In this document: positions 25,301 to 33,133 of the stretch, piece by piece | How the letters are laid out: each line of letters opens with the position of its first letter | Numbering within the stretch: the stretch's first letter is position 1 | Notes under the pieces: generated by a model | Told to the model about the DNA's origin: nothing | Databases searched by the model: none | Seen by the model: only the letters and a program-made list of their open reading frames with translations | Made by a program: the position numbers and the translations under genes | Assembly (NCBI GenBank): GCA_001784175.1 | Contig: MFPR01000020.1 | Coordinates: 62,001 to 126,000 of the forward strand | Length of the DNA stretch: 64,000 nucleotides | DNA from: Candidatus Lindowbacteria bacterium RIFCSPLOWO2_12_FULL_62_27 | GTDB taxonomy: Bacteria > Lindowbacteria > 2-12-FULL-62-27 | Direction of reading: 5' to 3'

Positions 25301-27745
25301 CAGATGCCCGACTTCAGACACCTGGCCGATGCTGAAGGTGGCGATGCCGGTGTCGCCGAATCCGTCGGGGATTTCGGGCCGCCACTGGTTCTGGCTGATG
25401 CCGAGCTGGTCGATGAGGCCGGCGTCCTCGAAATCGGCGAGGATGGCGACGCCCCGCGTGTTGAAGTTGAACCGGCTGGTGGCGTTCTCAAACTGGATGC
25501 CCAGGCTGAACCGGTCGAGCAGTTTGGGCGGCGTGAACCAGTTGCCGAGCCAGTTCTTGGTCATGCCGAGGGGATTGAAGCTGACCGAGAAGTCCGAGAT
25601 GTCGATCTTCTTCGGCTCTTCGCCGACCCTCGGCTTTTCCGCCGGCTTTTCGTCGAAGTTCGACACGAAGGTTGCCGCCCAGTTGATGTTGGGCGACACG
25701 TCCATGTAGAGGCTCGTACCGATCAGCGTCTGGTTGGACCGCTGCGTGAACGGGAAATATTCGTAGTCGACCACGATCAGGCTCTTGGACGTGATCAGGT
25801 CGGGCCGGAGGAACTGGAGGAATCCCGAGGTGTAATCCAGAAAATAGTCCTGGTCGCGGATCATCCGGGTGCCGTCCACCGTGATGATCTCGCTGTTTTT
25901 GACGATGCTCGGATTGAGCAGATACACATTGGTTTTCTGTATGTACTCGACGTGGATTTTGTATTTCTGCGTCGGGATGTTGGACGTGTAAATCTGCGGG
26001 TTGGACAGATCCGCCCGCCCGGCCAGCCCGAGGGCCGCGAGCGTCGCGTCCTCCGCGATGAACGGCGTCGAGTCGGGAAACCGGAGAATGCCGAAATCGA
26101 AATCGACGTTCTTCTCGTCCACGCGCCCGTCCCCGTTCTGGTCCAGCCCGAAGATCTGGTTGTAGGGCACGTCCGGCGTGCGCTCGGCGTCGCTGTCCTT
26201 GTCAAACCCCGGGTTATTGTTGAGGTCCCGGATCTGAACGATGAAGTCGGGGTCATTCCGGATGATGTTGTTCGATCCGAGGGCATACCGGTTCTTCAGC
26301 TCGTAGACCCGGTAACTGTCCGTCACGTTCTCGTTCTTGATCATGCTGTCGGTCACGACTGTGCCATCGGCGGCGGTGAAAGAGACGGAGAGGACGGCGT
26401 TGCCGGACACCGGCGTTTTGAACTGGACGATGCCGAGCTGGTAGTCGATGAAGTAGTCCTGGCCGGTCACCAGGGGATCGAAATCTCCGGCGAAGGTGTC
26501 GGCGCCCTGGCCGAAGATTGTTTTCTTGACGGTATTGGCCGTGTTCGTGGCGAGGTTCCGGTCGTCCCGGAAAAGCCTTTCCGATCCCACCTTGATCGAC
26601 AGTTTCGTCGCCCGGACCGCCTCCGGCAGATCGCCCAGCAGGTCATAGTAGGTTCTGGCGAGGAAGATAATGTCGGAGATGTCGCGGACGACGAGGGAGT
26701 TCTGCCCGGAGAATTCGCGGTGCGCGCTGATGCCCTTGGTCTGGGTGGCCACGAACCGCGAGCGGAACTGTCGGGCGCGAAAGACGTCGAAGAAGTGGAA
26801 GTCGTCGAAGGTCAGCGCGGCGGTGATGCCGAAGAGTCCCTTGTTGTAAAAGGCGTAGGAGGTCCCCTCCAGAAGAAGGTTCACGTCGCCGAACTCGGCG
26901 ACGGGCGACATGGCGCCGAGCGGCGTCTGGAATTTTTTGGGCGACCCATTCGCTTCCTTGGGCTCAAACTTGATCGTGATCGCCTGCGCCTGGTTTTTGT
27001 CGCCCTCGGCGTCGTCGAAATGGACGCCGACCGTGAGCGCCTCCTGGAACTGAAAGGCGACGCCCCCGCCGATCTGGATCTGGAGCTGCTGGTCGACGCG
27101 GACGTCCTTCGAGTTCTTGCGCACTTCGGTCGGTTTCTTGTAGCGCGTCGAGTTGGCGGTCCATCCGATGAATTTACGCCCCCGGACCGACAGCGATGAC
27201 ATTCCCTTACCCCCGAACGGCAGTGTCTTGGTGTACGACCGCTCTCCAAATATGCCGAGCGTCGGCTCCTCCCCCGCCGATTCCGGCGGTTCCGTCATCA
27301 GGCCGGGCAGGGAGCGCGCGCCAAGCGAGATGGAGGAGAGCTTGTCCCGGATCAGCGGCTTGGGTCCGGTGATCAGGTGGGGCTGGGTGACCTCGAGGAG
27401 CTGCCGGACGTCCACCCGCACGCCGCGGATGGTTTCGTATTGCCGCACCACCGCCAGGCCGTCGGAGTAGGACTGCAGACGCTTCTCGCTCCACTTGGAG
27501 CGCTCCGCGTCGTCCGCGCTCTCCTGGAACAGCGCGTCGTACAGGTGGTAGGCCCGGAAGTAGTTCATCGCGGCCAGACCAAACTCCCCCTCCAGTTCCG
27601 CCTTCCGGCCGTTGGACCACATTCCCTGCGCCAGAAGCTCCCTGGAGAAAGACGCCGTCTGTTCGACGGCCGAGACTGCGGCCGGCGCGAGGAGAATCGC
27701 GAGCACGGCCAGCGCCTGATACAGCGTTTGAGTTCTTGCTCTCAT
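22304..27745 (-). CDS. Giant outer-membrane SprA-like protein (1813 aa)
   Basis: An 1813-residue exported protein with a signal peptide (residues 1-26, ending AAVSA), a C-terminal phenylalanine (AELRF) as in outer-membrane barrels, and many alternating beta strands in the last 500 residues. The middle part has the style of SprA, the translocon pore of type IX secretion: D-Y-x-[IV]-D-Y segments such as GQDYFIDYQLGIVQFKTPVS and DQDYFLDYTSGFLQFLRPD, and a VDYEYFPF-x(n)-LIGT block. Two Asp-rich putative calcium-binding stretches occur (DQNGDGRVDE, EDADGDGLETEDKN). ATG 27745 starts the signal peptide; an upstream TTG at 27781 would overlap the divergent gene. The SprA relation is by pattern, not alignment; an alternative is another large barrel with Ig-like modules. 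Confidence 0.72.
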   Translation of the reverse strand: MRARTQTLYQALAVLAILLAPAAVSAVEQTASFSRELLAQGMWSNGRKAELEGEFGLAAMNYFRAYHLYDALFQESADDAERSKWSEKRLQSYSDGLAVVRQYETIRGVRVDVRQLLEVTQPHLITGPKPLIRDKLSSISLGARSLPGLMTEPPESAGEEPTLGIFGERSYTKTLPFGGKGMSSLSVRGRKFIGWTANSTRYKKPTEVRKNSKDVRVDQQLQIQIGGGVAFQFQEALTVGVHFDDAEGDKNQAQAITIKFEPKEANGSPKKFQTPLGAMSPVAEFGDVNLLLEGTSYAFYNKGLFGITAALTFDDFHFFDVFRARQFRSRFVATQTKGISAHREFSGQNSLVVRDISDIIFLARTYYDLLGDLPEAVRATKLSIKVGSERLFRDDRNLATNTANTVKKTIFGQGADTFAGDFDPLVTGQDYFIDYQLGIVQFKTPVSGNAVLSVSFTAADGTVVTDSMIKNENVTDSYRVYELKNRYALGSNNIIRNDPDFIVQIRDLNNNPGFDKDSDAERTPDVPYNQIFGLDQNGDGRVDEKNVDFDFGILRFPDSTPFIAEDATLAALGLAGRADLSNPQIYTSNIPTQKYKIHVEYIQKTNVYLLNPSIVKNSEIITVDGTRMIRDQDYFLDYTSGFLQFLRPDLITSKSLIVVDYEYFPFTQRSNQTLIGTSLYMDVSPNINWAATFVSNFDEKPAEKPRVGEEPKKIDISDFSVSFNPLGMTKNWLGNWFTPPKLLDRFSLGIQFENATSRFNFNTRGVAILADFEDAGLIDQLGISQNQWRPEIPDGFGDTGIATFSIGQVSEVGHLDGLPNVSSQDLRNQSSLSVGYTFNAEDTYVAISFHISDVAQDFSKKTFLEFWVRDDNYPDVTLDVGILNEDADGDGLETEDKNADNLLNSGEDGGIVLAGIPVGSGNGILDSEDRDRDGTLDVDQAFFRTRLNTDSSIAEITFFPENKWRRYRVFLGTLLAAGGATEAAGLAVGSTQKPDAKVIKDIRLIFTKTGLAAGTTGTILVNDISIRGVSWEDDNFNDTQTFTVGVVSKRTDPNFDAPPVLAADVQALDAKALSISYASRTGQNVTKFLPLNDLRLSLYRNMSYWYRNGLAGQVPTNAGDTFIFRFGPDAANFFEIADTLTASTDWVERTVSLDQIELDLVKLNQDTKPPFNVTVNGVRVFGSPTLDRVRFMGAGVNSNGNSGQIFLDEIIIKDIEEEKGTANKSSFSSTLFDNLMTLNGSQEIVDNTFRPVGRINYGGVSDYVTEDRKSEAYNGSVKVSKLLFLDRLLKLEIPANFTKNKSKTFVNPDLVENLKRTEIGHRSAQGQTLGFSVTRGPKWPSFSANWGKQEEDVNQKTFVSRQENTDRSYSTSYGQSFNRKILWFIPIGRSFDYTTGFSRGTSVRDRDILLGTEKNSFQKSQSDNVSLSVHYIITRWFDWSFTLNQSLSRQTLSETAPLRESGRGRGYGWSWPLPTFIGLTPSLNWNFNFSESFNNESEFKSIQSSGNFGASIGIAPEKWWRRLKFFTISYAYSVGGSAAYQNLPERFGLAAVFDDFYKNIFLFWKGGKLEVTSDTLALLRNSASTSRSHSFGGSIKIWESLSTTYSSGFSASEVQSLNSVEVSDAFSFNLNNTWDLKRASRLFKGPNSAALTYGYAFSSSVTRTTQSRNITNNVSWPVSWTDRFRTSLSYAFNFSDAKDRLSFSKNAGQNSAYSMSYLISNPFKMTSFTGNLLRFQNRLELTSGMNWAANERELDGAKKDDNMSYGSTLGLNYDIRENFRVNGTFGYNVTSNEITPDDDRSVTSFAATAELRF

Positions 27746-27775
27746 TATCACACCGAAGTTATACTTGATGTATAT

Positions 27776-28831
27776 ATGCAAATCTTATACCGGTACATTT
27801 TCCATCGGGCGGCCGTCGCCTCCCTATTTGTCGTAACGACTTGTGTGGTAATCGCTTCTCTCATTAACCTTTTCGACATTCTGGACGAGGTTGTGAAGCA
27901 GAATGTCGGACTGGATATTCTCTTTCGATATCTCGGAATCAATTGCGCGCCGCGGATGATGGATCTGTTGAACGTGATGATGATTCTGGCGGGATTGTTT
28001 ACGATGGGTGAGCTGGGCCGCCGCCTGGAACTGGTTTCAATGCGGGCCGCGGGGCTGAGCGACGGCAGGCTTCTTCAGCCGGTGGTGTGGCTGGCCGGCA
28101 TTTTATTTGTCGTGATTCTTGGCGGCTCACTCGAAGCGATCCCGAAGTTGCAGAAGGAAGGAGACCGATTGAAGGGGATTTTGCGGACCGGCAAGGTGAT
28201 GGAGCCGCAGGCGGCGCCATTTTTTGTGCAGATGGGCGGCACGGCCCTGCAGGCGTCCGGATACTGGCCGGACCGGCGGGAGATGCTGCAGGTCCGGCTG
28301 GTGCGGTTTGAGGGAGACCGGGTGTCGGAAATCCATCAGGCCGAGCGGCTCATCCGGTCCGGCCGGCAATGGGACCTCGTCGCCGGCGTCTACCGGAAAA
28401 TGGATCCGCCCACCGGCCAGGTCATGAAATACGAGCCGTTCGCGCGCAAGCCCTTTCCGGCCGGATATGCCACGCCGGAGGAATTGCTGTTCGAAATGCG
28501 GAACCGGAAAAACATGGTGTCTTGGATGAGTTTCACGCAACTCATGTCCGAGCGGACATTTCTGGCGCGGCAGGAGATTCACAAGCGAGTCGCGCTGGCG
28601 ATGTCGACGGCGATTGGTCTTTGCGTGGGCGCGTGGTTTGGCGTGAAGATGCAGCGATTCAACGCCGCGCGGGCCATCTGTCTTGCGATCCTGATCGGAT
28701 TCGCCTACCGGCTGATTTTTGACGGATGTCTGGCGCTGGGCGTGGAACTCGGAGCGTCCTGGGTGTGCCATGGCGCGAATCTCATCCTGATCGGCGTGGC
28801 GCCTTTCTCGCGATTCTTGACGGCCACGTAG
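27776..28831 (+). CDS. LptF/LptG family permease
   Basis: A 351-residue inner-membrane protein of the YjgP/YjgQ family, part of the LPS export ABC transporter LptB2FG. Seen: three helices in the N-terminal part (LFVVTTCVVIASLINLF, then MMDLLNVMMILAGLFTMGEL with the conserved ELxx-R-x-E-L-V-S-M-R-A-A-G cytoplasmic helix), a periplasmic domain of about 180 residues, and three C-terminal helices. The RRLELVSMRAAG coupling segment is diagnostic. Only one such subunit is present here; the partner must be elsewhere. Its ATG is 30 bp from the divergent SprA-like start. Confidence 0.9.
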   Translation: MQILYRYIFHRAAVASLFVVTTCVVIASLINLFDILDEVVKQNVGLDILFRYLGINCAPRMMDLLNVMMILAGLFTMGELGRRLELVSMRAAGLSDGRLLQPVVWLAGILFVVILGGSLEAIPKLQKEGDRLKGILRTGKVMEPQAAPFFVQMGGTALQASGYWPDRREMLQVRLVRFEGDRVSEIHQAERLIRSGRQWDLVAGVYRKMDPPTGQVMKYEPFARKPFPAGYATPEELLFEMRNRKNMVSWMSFTQLMSERTFLARQEIHKRVALAMSTAIGLCVGAWFGVKMQRFNAARAICLAILIGFAYRLIFDGCLALGVELGASWVCHGANLILIGVAPFSRFLTAT

Positions 28832-28851
28832 ACCCGTAGGATAGTGGAGCG

Positions 28852-29472
28852 ATGAGAGAGACAGCGTATCGGCAGATCCGGGACGCCGGGGAGAAACTCC
28901 TGGCGCTTGGCATCAACACGACGCATTCCGGAAACGTCAGCGTCCGGAGCGAAACGGAAATCTTCATCACCCGGACCGGCTCCCGGCTGGATCGGCTGGC
29001 GGAGTCGGACGTGATTTCGGTCGGCTTGAACGAGGAAGGCAAGGGCATCGCGTCCGTCGAGCTGCCGATGCACCGCGCCATCTATCAGAACACGCCCGCG
29101 AAGGCCATTCTCCACGCGCACCCGCCGTACACGATCGTGTTTTCCCTCATGGAGGATTCGATTTTCCCGGTGGACAATGAGGCGTTCCTGTTTCTGGGCG
29201 AGATTCCCATCCTCAAGCCCAAAGAGGTGTCAGGGTCGGCCGAGACCGGAAATCTGCTGGCGACGGCGTTCAACCGGGGCACGCACATCACCGTGATCCG
29301 GGGACACGGCAGTTTCGCCGCCGGCGAGAATCTGGAGGAGGCGCTGCACTGGACATCCACGCTCGAGCGCGCCTGCCAGATGGGGTATCTCCTCCGGACG
29401 CTCTCCGAGTTCCGGTACCGGGAGATCATCCGGGCGCGCCGGGATGAGATTCGGAAACAAAAACGCAAGTAA
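28852..29472 (+). CDS. Class II aldolase/adducin family protein
   Basis: A 206-residue zinc enzyme of the fuculose-1-phosphate aldolase/ribulose-phosphate epimerase family. Zinc ligands are H88 and H90 in HAHPPY and the later histidine in RGHGSFAAG near residue 146; the catalytic glutamate E70 lies in SVELPMHRAIY. The family start SGNVS-x-R is also present. Substrate specificity is not deducible. It is the first of four closely spaced genes with a kinase-like protein and two zinc dehydrogenases, suggesting a small sugar or polyol phosphate pathway. Confidence 0.88.
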   Translation: MRETAYRQIRDAGEKLLALGINTTHSGNVSVRSETEIFITRTGSRLDRLAESDVISVGLNEEGKGIASVELPMHRAIYQNTPAKAILHAHPPYTIVFSLMEDSIFPVDNEAFLFLGEIPILKPKEVSGSAETGNLLATAFNRGTHITVIRGHGSFAAGENLEEALHWTSTLERACQMGYLLRTLSEFRYREIIRARRDEIRKQKRK

Positions 29473-30351
29473 TTGGACTGGCTCCTCGTTAATCTGGCCT
29501 CCCGATCGGGCCGCGTCCAGTCGCAACTGGACGGCGTCCGGTCCCAGTTCAAGGCGCACGGAGTGGAGGTGGCCGAAAAGGCCGCGTCCACCATGCCGGA
29601 ACTTCAGGACATCGCGCTCAAGGCGGTCCAGTCCGGCGCGGACCGGCTGTGGGTGTTGGGCGGAGACGGCACGCTGGCCGCCGCCGCGACGCATCTTTGC
29701 TATTCGCCGACCGTGCTGTGCGCGCTGCCCGGCGGCACCGCCAACGTCTTCTGCCGGGAGATGGCCATTCCCTTGGACGCGCCGGCGGCCGTCCCTGCAC
29801 TGTTGTCAGGAAGGCTCATGACGATCGACGTGGGGGAAGTGGACGGGATTAAATTTTTGCTGATGGCAAGCGTCGGGCTGGACGCGCAGGCTGTGAGGGA
29901 CGTGAATGTGGGGCTCAAGCAAAGGGTGGGACCGCTGGCCTATGTGATCGAGGGCGTCCGGAAACTGTTTTCGTTCGGCTCGCCGCGGCTTACTGTGACG
30001 GACGAGCACGACATCGAGCATCATGGATACCATGTCGCGGTCCAGAACGCGCGGTTGTACGGCGGATCGATCGAAATGGCGCCAAAGGCGAAACTGGACG
30101 ACGGGCGGTTCGATGTGGTGCTCCTGAAAAAACCGGGCCGGCTGGCGATTCTTCGTTTTTTGTGGGCTGCGGCCGCCGGCCGGCATGTCCGGCTGCCCCA
30201 TGTCGAGTATTTCCGTTCGCACAGCGTGCGGATTCACAGCGCGACGGAGCTGTCGCTGCAGGCCGACGGAGATTGTCTCACGAAACTGCCGGCCACCGTT
30301 TCTATATTGCCGAGAGCACTGAAAGTTCAGTCAGCCCGCAGCCAGGCGTGA
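29473..30351 (+). CDS. Diacylglycerol kinase-like lipid kinase family protein
   Basis: A 292-residue DAGK-catalytic domain protein (YegS/DgkB-like). ATP-binding motif is LGGDGTLAAAATHL (GGDGT at residues 63-67) and the second motif is LPGGTANVFCREM (85-97). The C-terminal beta-sandwich contains NARLYGGSIEMAPKAKLDDGRFDVVLL. Such enzymes phosphorylate diacylglycerol, sphingosine or related lipids. The start is TTG at 29473, immediately after the aldolase stop. An A of its stop (TGA, 30349-30351) is shared with the next gene's ATG. Confidence 0.9.
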   Translation: MDWLLVNLASRSGRVQSQLDGVRSQFKAHGVEVAEKAASTMPELQDIALKAVQSGADRLWVLGGDGTLAAAATHLCYSPTVLCALPGGTANVFCREMAIPLDAPAAVPALLSGRLMTIDVGEVDGIKFLLMASVGLDAQAVRDVNVGLKQRVGPLAYVIEGVRKLFSFGSPRLTVTDEHDIEHHGYHVAVQNARLYGGSIEMAPKAKLDDGRFDVVLLKKPGRLAILRFLWAAAAGRHVRLPHVEYFRSHSVRIHSATELSLQADGDCLTKLPATVSILPRALKVQSARSQA

Positions 30352-31394
30352 TGAGCGGCCGGATTCCGGAAATCATGAAGGCGGCGATTCTGCATGCGCC
30401 GCTCGACCTTCGGTATGAAACTGTTCCGGTTCCGGCTTTTTCCGACGGTGAGATACTGATCCGGGTGCGCGCCGCCCTCACGTGCGGGACCGACCAGAAG
30501 GCGTATTTGCGGGGCCATCCGAAGATCCGGATTCCGGGCGCGCTGGGCCACGAGTTTTCCGGTGAAGTGGCCGCGGCAGGGCGCGCCGTTCAGAACGTGC
30601 GGGTCGGCGACCGGGTGGCGTGCGTGCATACGGCGCCCTGCGGCGAATGTTTTTTTTGCGGCAAGCGCCAGCCGAACTTGTGCGAGACGCTGACGGACCG
30701 GATGGCCTACGGGGCCTACGCGGAATACATCCGGATTCCCGAGCATGTGCACCGGCAGAATTGCCTGCCGCTGCCGCCGGGTCTGACGCATGAAGCGGCG
30801 GCGCTGACGGAGCCGCTGGCCTGCTGCGTGTACGGGATGAAGCAGGTGAATGTGCGTGAAGGCGAAACCGTCCTGATTCTGGGCGACGGCCCGGTGGCGC
30901 TGATGATGGTCGCGCTCGCGCGTCTTCGCGGCGCCCACAGCGTGGCGGTGGCGGGCCGGCACAAGGCGCGGCTGGACGTGGCAGCGGCGGCAGGCGCGCA
31001 GCGAGTGTTCGGGGAACAGTCGGCGGCCTCAGAGATTCTGGATTTTTTCCGGCCTCGCGGCCCGGATGTGGTTCTCGAGTGCGTTGGAAACCCGGATACG
31101 TGGAGACTCGCGCTGTCGCTGGTCCGCCCGGGCGGCCGTATTCTTCTGTTTGGCGGCTGTCCGCCGGGCGTTGAAGTGCCGATCGACGCGGGAAAAATTC
31201 ATTATGGGCATCTTGCGATTTACGGCACATTCCATTTCACGCCGGTGGAGGTCCGGGAGGCGCTCAATCTTCTGGAAAGCGGTTCCATCCCGGTGTACCC
31301 GCTGATCACCGCCCGCGTGCCGCTGTCCGACATCCCCCGATACTTTTCGGCGGACGCGCCGAAGGATTACCTGAAAGTCGCGTTCATTCCCTGA
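30351..31394 (+). CDS. Zinc-dependent alcohol/polyol dehydrogenase (MDR family), 1
   Basis: A 347-residue medium-chain dehydrogenase. Catalytic zinc ligands are C45 (LTCGTDQK) and the H-E pair in ALGHEFSGEV (about 66-68); the structural zinc cysteines lie in CGECFFCGKRQPNLC; the NAD site is VLILGDGPVALMMVALA, a GDGPVA variant of GxGxxG. Closest in style to threonine or sorbitol dehydrogenases. ATG 30351 gives TGATG coupling with the kinase gene; ATG 30375 (MKAAIL) is an equally typical family start and cannot be excluded. Possible role in sugar-alcohol oxidation with the neighbouring aldolase. Confidence 0.9.
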   Translation: MSGRIPEIMKAAILHAPLDLRYETVPVPAFSDGEILIRVRAALTCGTDQKAYLRGHPKIRIPGALGHEFSGEVAAAGRAVQNVRVGDRVACVHTAPCGECFFCGKRQPNLCETLTDRMAYGAYAEYIRIPEHVHRQNCLPLPPGLTHEAAALTEPLACCVYGMKQVNVREGETVLILGDGPVALMMVALARLRGAHSVAVAGRHKARLDVAAAAGAQRVFGEQSAASEILDFFRPRGPDVVLECVGNPDTWRLALSLVRPGGRILLFGGCPPGVEVPIDAGKIHYGHLAIYGTFHFTPVEVREALNLLESGSIPVYPLITARVPLSDIPRYFSADAPKDYLKVAFIP

Positions 31395-31395
31395 C

Positions 31396-32418
31396 ATGAA
31401 ACTCGCACGTTGCTATTCTTTCAATGACGTCCGCGTGGAAGACGCGCCGCCGCCGAGGATCGGCCCGGGGGAGGCGCTCGTGAAGGTCAGCATCTGCGGC
31501 GTCTGCACCGGCGAGGCGATGCCGTGGTATGTCAACCGCAAGTGCCCGACGGTGCTCGGGCACGAGCCGGTGGGGATCATCCAGCGGGTCGGCGCGGGCG
31601 TCACGGGTTTCAGGCCGGGAGACCGCGTTTTTTTCCATCACCACACGTCCTGCGGCCGGTGCGTGGAATGCCGGCGGGGCCATCGGACGCTGTGCCGGGA
31701 ATTCCACGAAACGCGGCTCGATCCCGGCGGGTTCTCCGAATTCGTGCGGATCCCGAAACTCAATCTTCAAAAAGACACATTGAAACTGCCGAAATCGGTA
31801 ACGGATGAGCGGGGCGTTTTGATCGAGCCACTGGCCTGCAGCGTGCACGCCGTGCGGCGACTCAACCTGAACGCCGGCGATACGGTGCTTGTGATCGGCG
31901 CCGGCGTCATGGGCCTCTTGAACATTCAGGCTGCGAAACTCTTCGGCGCGCGGAAGGTCCTGGCGTGCGATCTTTTGCCGGAACGCCGCCGTGCGGCGCT
32001 GCGGTATGGCGCGTCAGCGGCGTTCGCACCGTCCCTCGCGCGGTTGCGTTCTGAAACGGCCGGCCGTGGCGCCGATTGCGTGATCGTCGGCCCGCCGCGT
32101 CCGGAGGCGCTCGAATTCGGCCTCGCCGCCGCCTCGCCCGGCGGCACGGTCCAGCTTTTCGGTCCGATGCCGCCGGGTTCGCGTACCCGGGTCGAGTTCC
32201 ATGATCTCTATTTCAGAGAGCAGTCCATCACCACAAGTTATTCCTGTGACGCCAGCGACACTCGCGCGGCCCTGCGCCTTTTGGCGGCCGGGAAAATAAA
32301 AACGCGTGGATTGATCACGCACCGATTCAGTCTCGGCGGCGTCGGCATGGCGCTCAAGAAAACATTCAGGGGGAGCGGAAATTTCCTAAAAGCGGCCGTG
32401 TATCCTCACCGGGACTGA
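31396..32418 (+). CDS. Zinc-dependent alcohol/polyol dehydrogenase (MDR family), 2
   Basis: A 340-residue medium-chain dehydrogenase, clearly related to but not a recent copy of the gene before it. Catalytic zinc cysteine in SICGVCTGE, HE in VLGHEPVG, structural zinc set CGRCVECRRGHRTLC, and NAD motif VIGAGVMGLLNIQAAKLFGA. It starts one base after the previous stop. The C-terminal half (FREQSITTSYSCDASDTRAALRLL) resembles L-threonine/sorbitol/IdnD-type dehydrogenases; substrate unknown. The operon ends at repeat A3. Confidence 0.9.
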   Translation: MKLARCYSFNDVRVEDAPPPRIGPGEALVKVSICGVCTGEAMPWYVNRKCPTVLGHEPVGIIQRVGAGVTGFRPGDRVFFHHHTSCGRCVECRRGHRTLCREFHETRLDPGGFSEFVRIPKLNLQKDTLKLPKSVTDERGVLIEPLACSVHAVRRLNLNAGDTVLVIGAGVMGLLNIQAAKLFGARKVLACDLLPERRRAALRYGASAAFAPSLARLRSETAGRGADCVIVGPPRPEALEFGLAAASPGGTVQLFGPMPPGSRTRVEFHDLYFREQSITTSYSCDASDTRAALRLLAAGKIKTRGLITHRFSLGGVGMALKKTFRGSGNFLKAAVYPHRD

Positions 32419-32458
32419 TTTTTTCCGGCAGATTTTCGCATAAGGGCCAAGTAGCTGA

Positions 32459-32564
32459 TCCCCTCTCCCCCGAAGGGGGAGAGGGTTAGGGTGAGGGGGT
32501 CCCTCGGCGCCGGAAATGGCCACCCTCACCCCAGCCCTCTCCCGCCAGAGGCGGGAGAGGGGGA
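32459..32564. repeat. Composite hairpin repeat, copy A3 (inverted)
   Basis: Inverse orientation of A1/A2: CCCTCTCCCCC..GGGGGAGAGGG then GGGTGAGGGGG, a GC spacer, and CACCCTCACCCC with CCCTCTCCCGCC..GGCGGGAGAGGG. It lies between converging genes (dehydrogenase 2 and the CoA-binding protein). Flanking T-runs are absent, but its stability suggests a bidirectional transcription stop. Confidence 0.82.
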
Positions 32565-32593
32565 AAATCACAGTAATCTTAGCGGCCATGATC

Positions 32594-33133
32594 CTAAAAC
32601 AGCCTGCGGGCCTTTCGCGCCGTGATGATCTCCGTGTTCATGCCGACCCAGTGGAGGCTGCCGTTGTATCGGCCATGCTCCATTTTCACGCACTTGTCCA
32701 TGACGACGTCGAGTCCGGCGGCCTCGGCCGCCTGCGCTGCATGTTCATTTACGATGCGAAGCTGAAACCAGACCGTTTTGGCTTTTTTTTCGATCGCCTG
32801 TTGGACGATTTCATCGCATTCCTCCGGCCTGCGGAAAACTTCAACGAGATCGATGGGGTGCGGGATCGACCGGACGTCCGGGTAGGCTTTCTCGCCGAGA
32901 ATCTCCTTCGCCTTCGGATTGACCGGAATAATCCGGTAGCCCTCGTACTTCAGGTACGACGCGACGAAGTAACTGGGGCGCTGCCCGTCGGAGGAGAGGC
33001 CGACCATGGCGATGGTTTTCGATTCGGCGAGAATTCTTCGGATGAGGGACGGGTTCTGGTACCGGTCCTGCAGGTGTTTCGGCAGAATGGAATTTAGCGA
33101 GATGTCGCAAGCAAGGCTTGATCCAGATCCCAT
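32594..33133 (-). CDS. CoA-binding domain protein (YccU-like)
   Basis: A small protein of about 179 residues with a succinyl-CoA synthetase-type Rossmann CoA-binding domain: KTIAMVGLSSDGQRPSYFVASYLKYEGYRIIPVNPKA, then SIPHPIDLVEVFRRPEECDEIVQQAIEKKAKTVWFQLRIVN. The C-terminal VMDKCVKMEHGR is the family's conserved end and includes the cysteine-containing DxC-x-K-x-E-H. Homologues are often near O-acetylhomoserine sulfhydrylase, as here, and their function is unknown. Start 33133 lies 40 bases inside metY; a start farther in would shorten only the poorly conserved N-terminus, so the true start is uncertain. Confidence 0.85.
   Translation of the reverse strand: MGSGSSLACDISLNSILPKHLQDRYQNPSLIRRILAESKTIAMVGLSSDGQRPSYFVASYLKYEGYRIIPVNPKAKEILGEKAYPDVRSIPHPIDLVEVFRRPEECDEIVQQAIEKKAKTVWFQLRIVNEHAAQAAEAAGLDVVMDKCVKMEHGRYNGSLHWVGMNTEIITARKARRLF

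Noticed and set aside
25304-27199. A 631-codon open frame on the plus strand opposite the giant SprA-like gene
   Set aside because: It is the complement of a real, high-GC gene; composition is charged and repetitive, with no domain motifs, and the minus-strand frame has a signal peptide and beta pattern.
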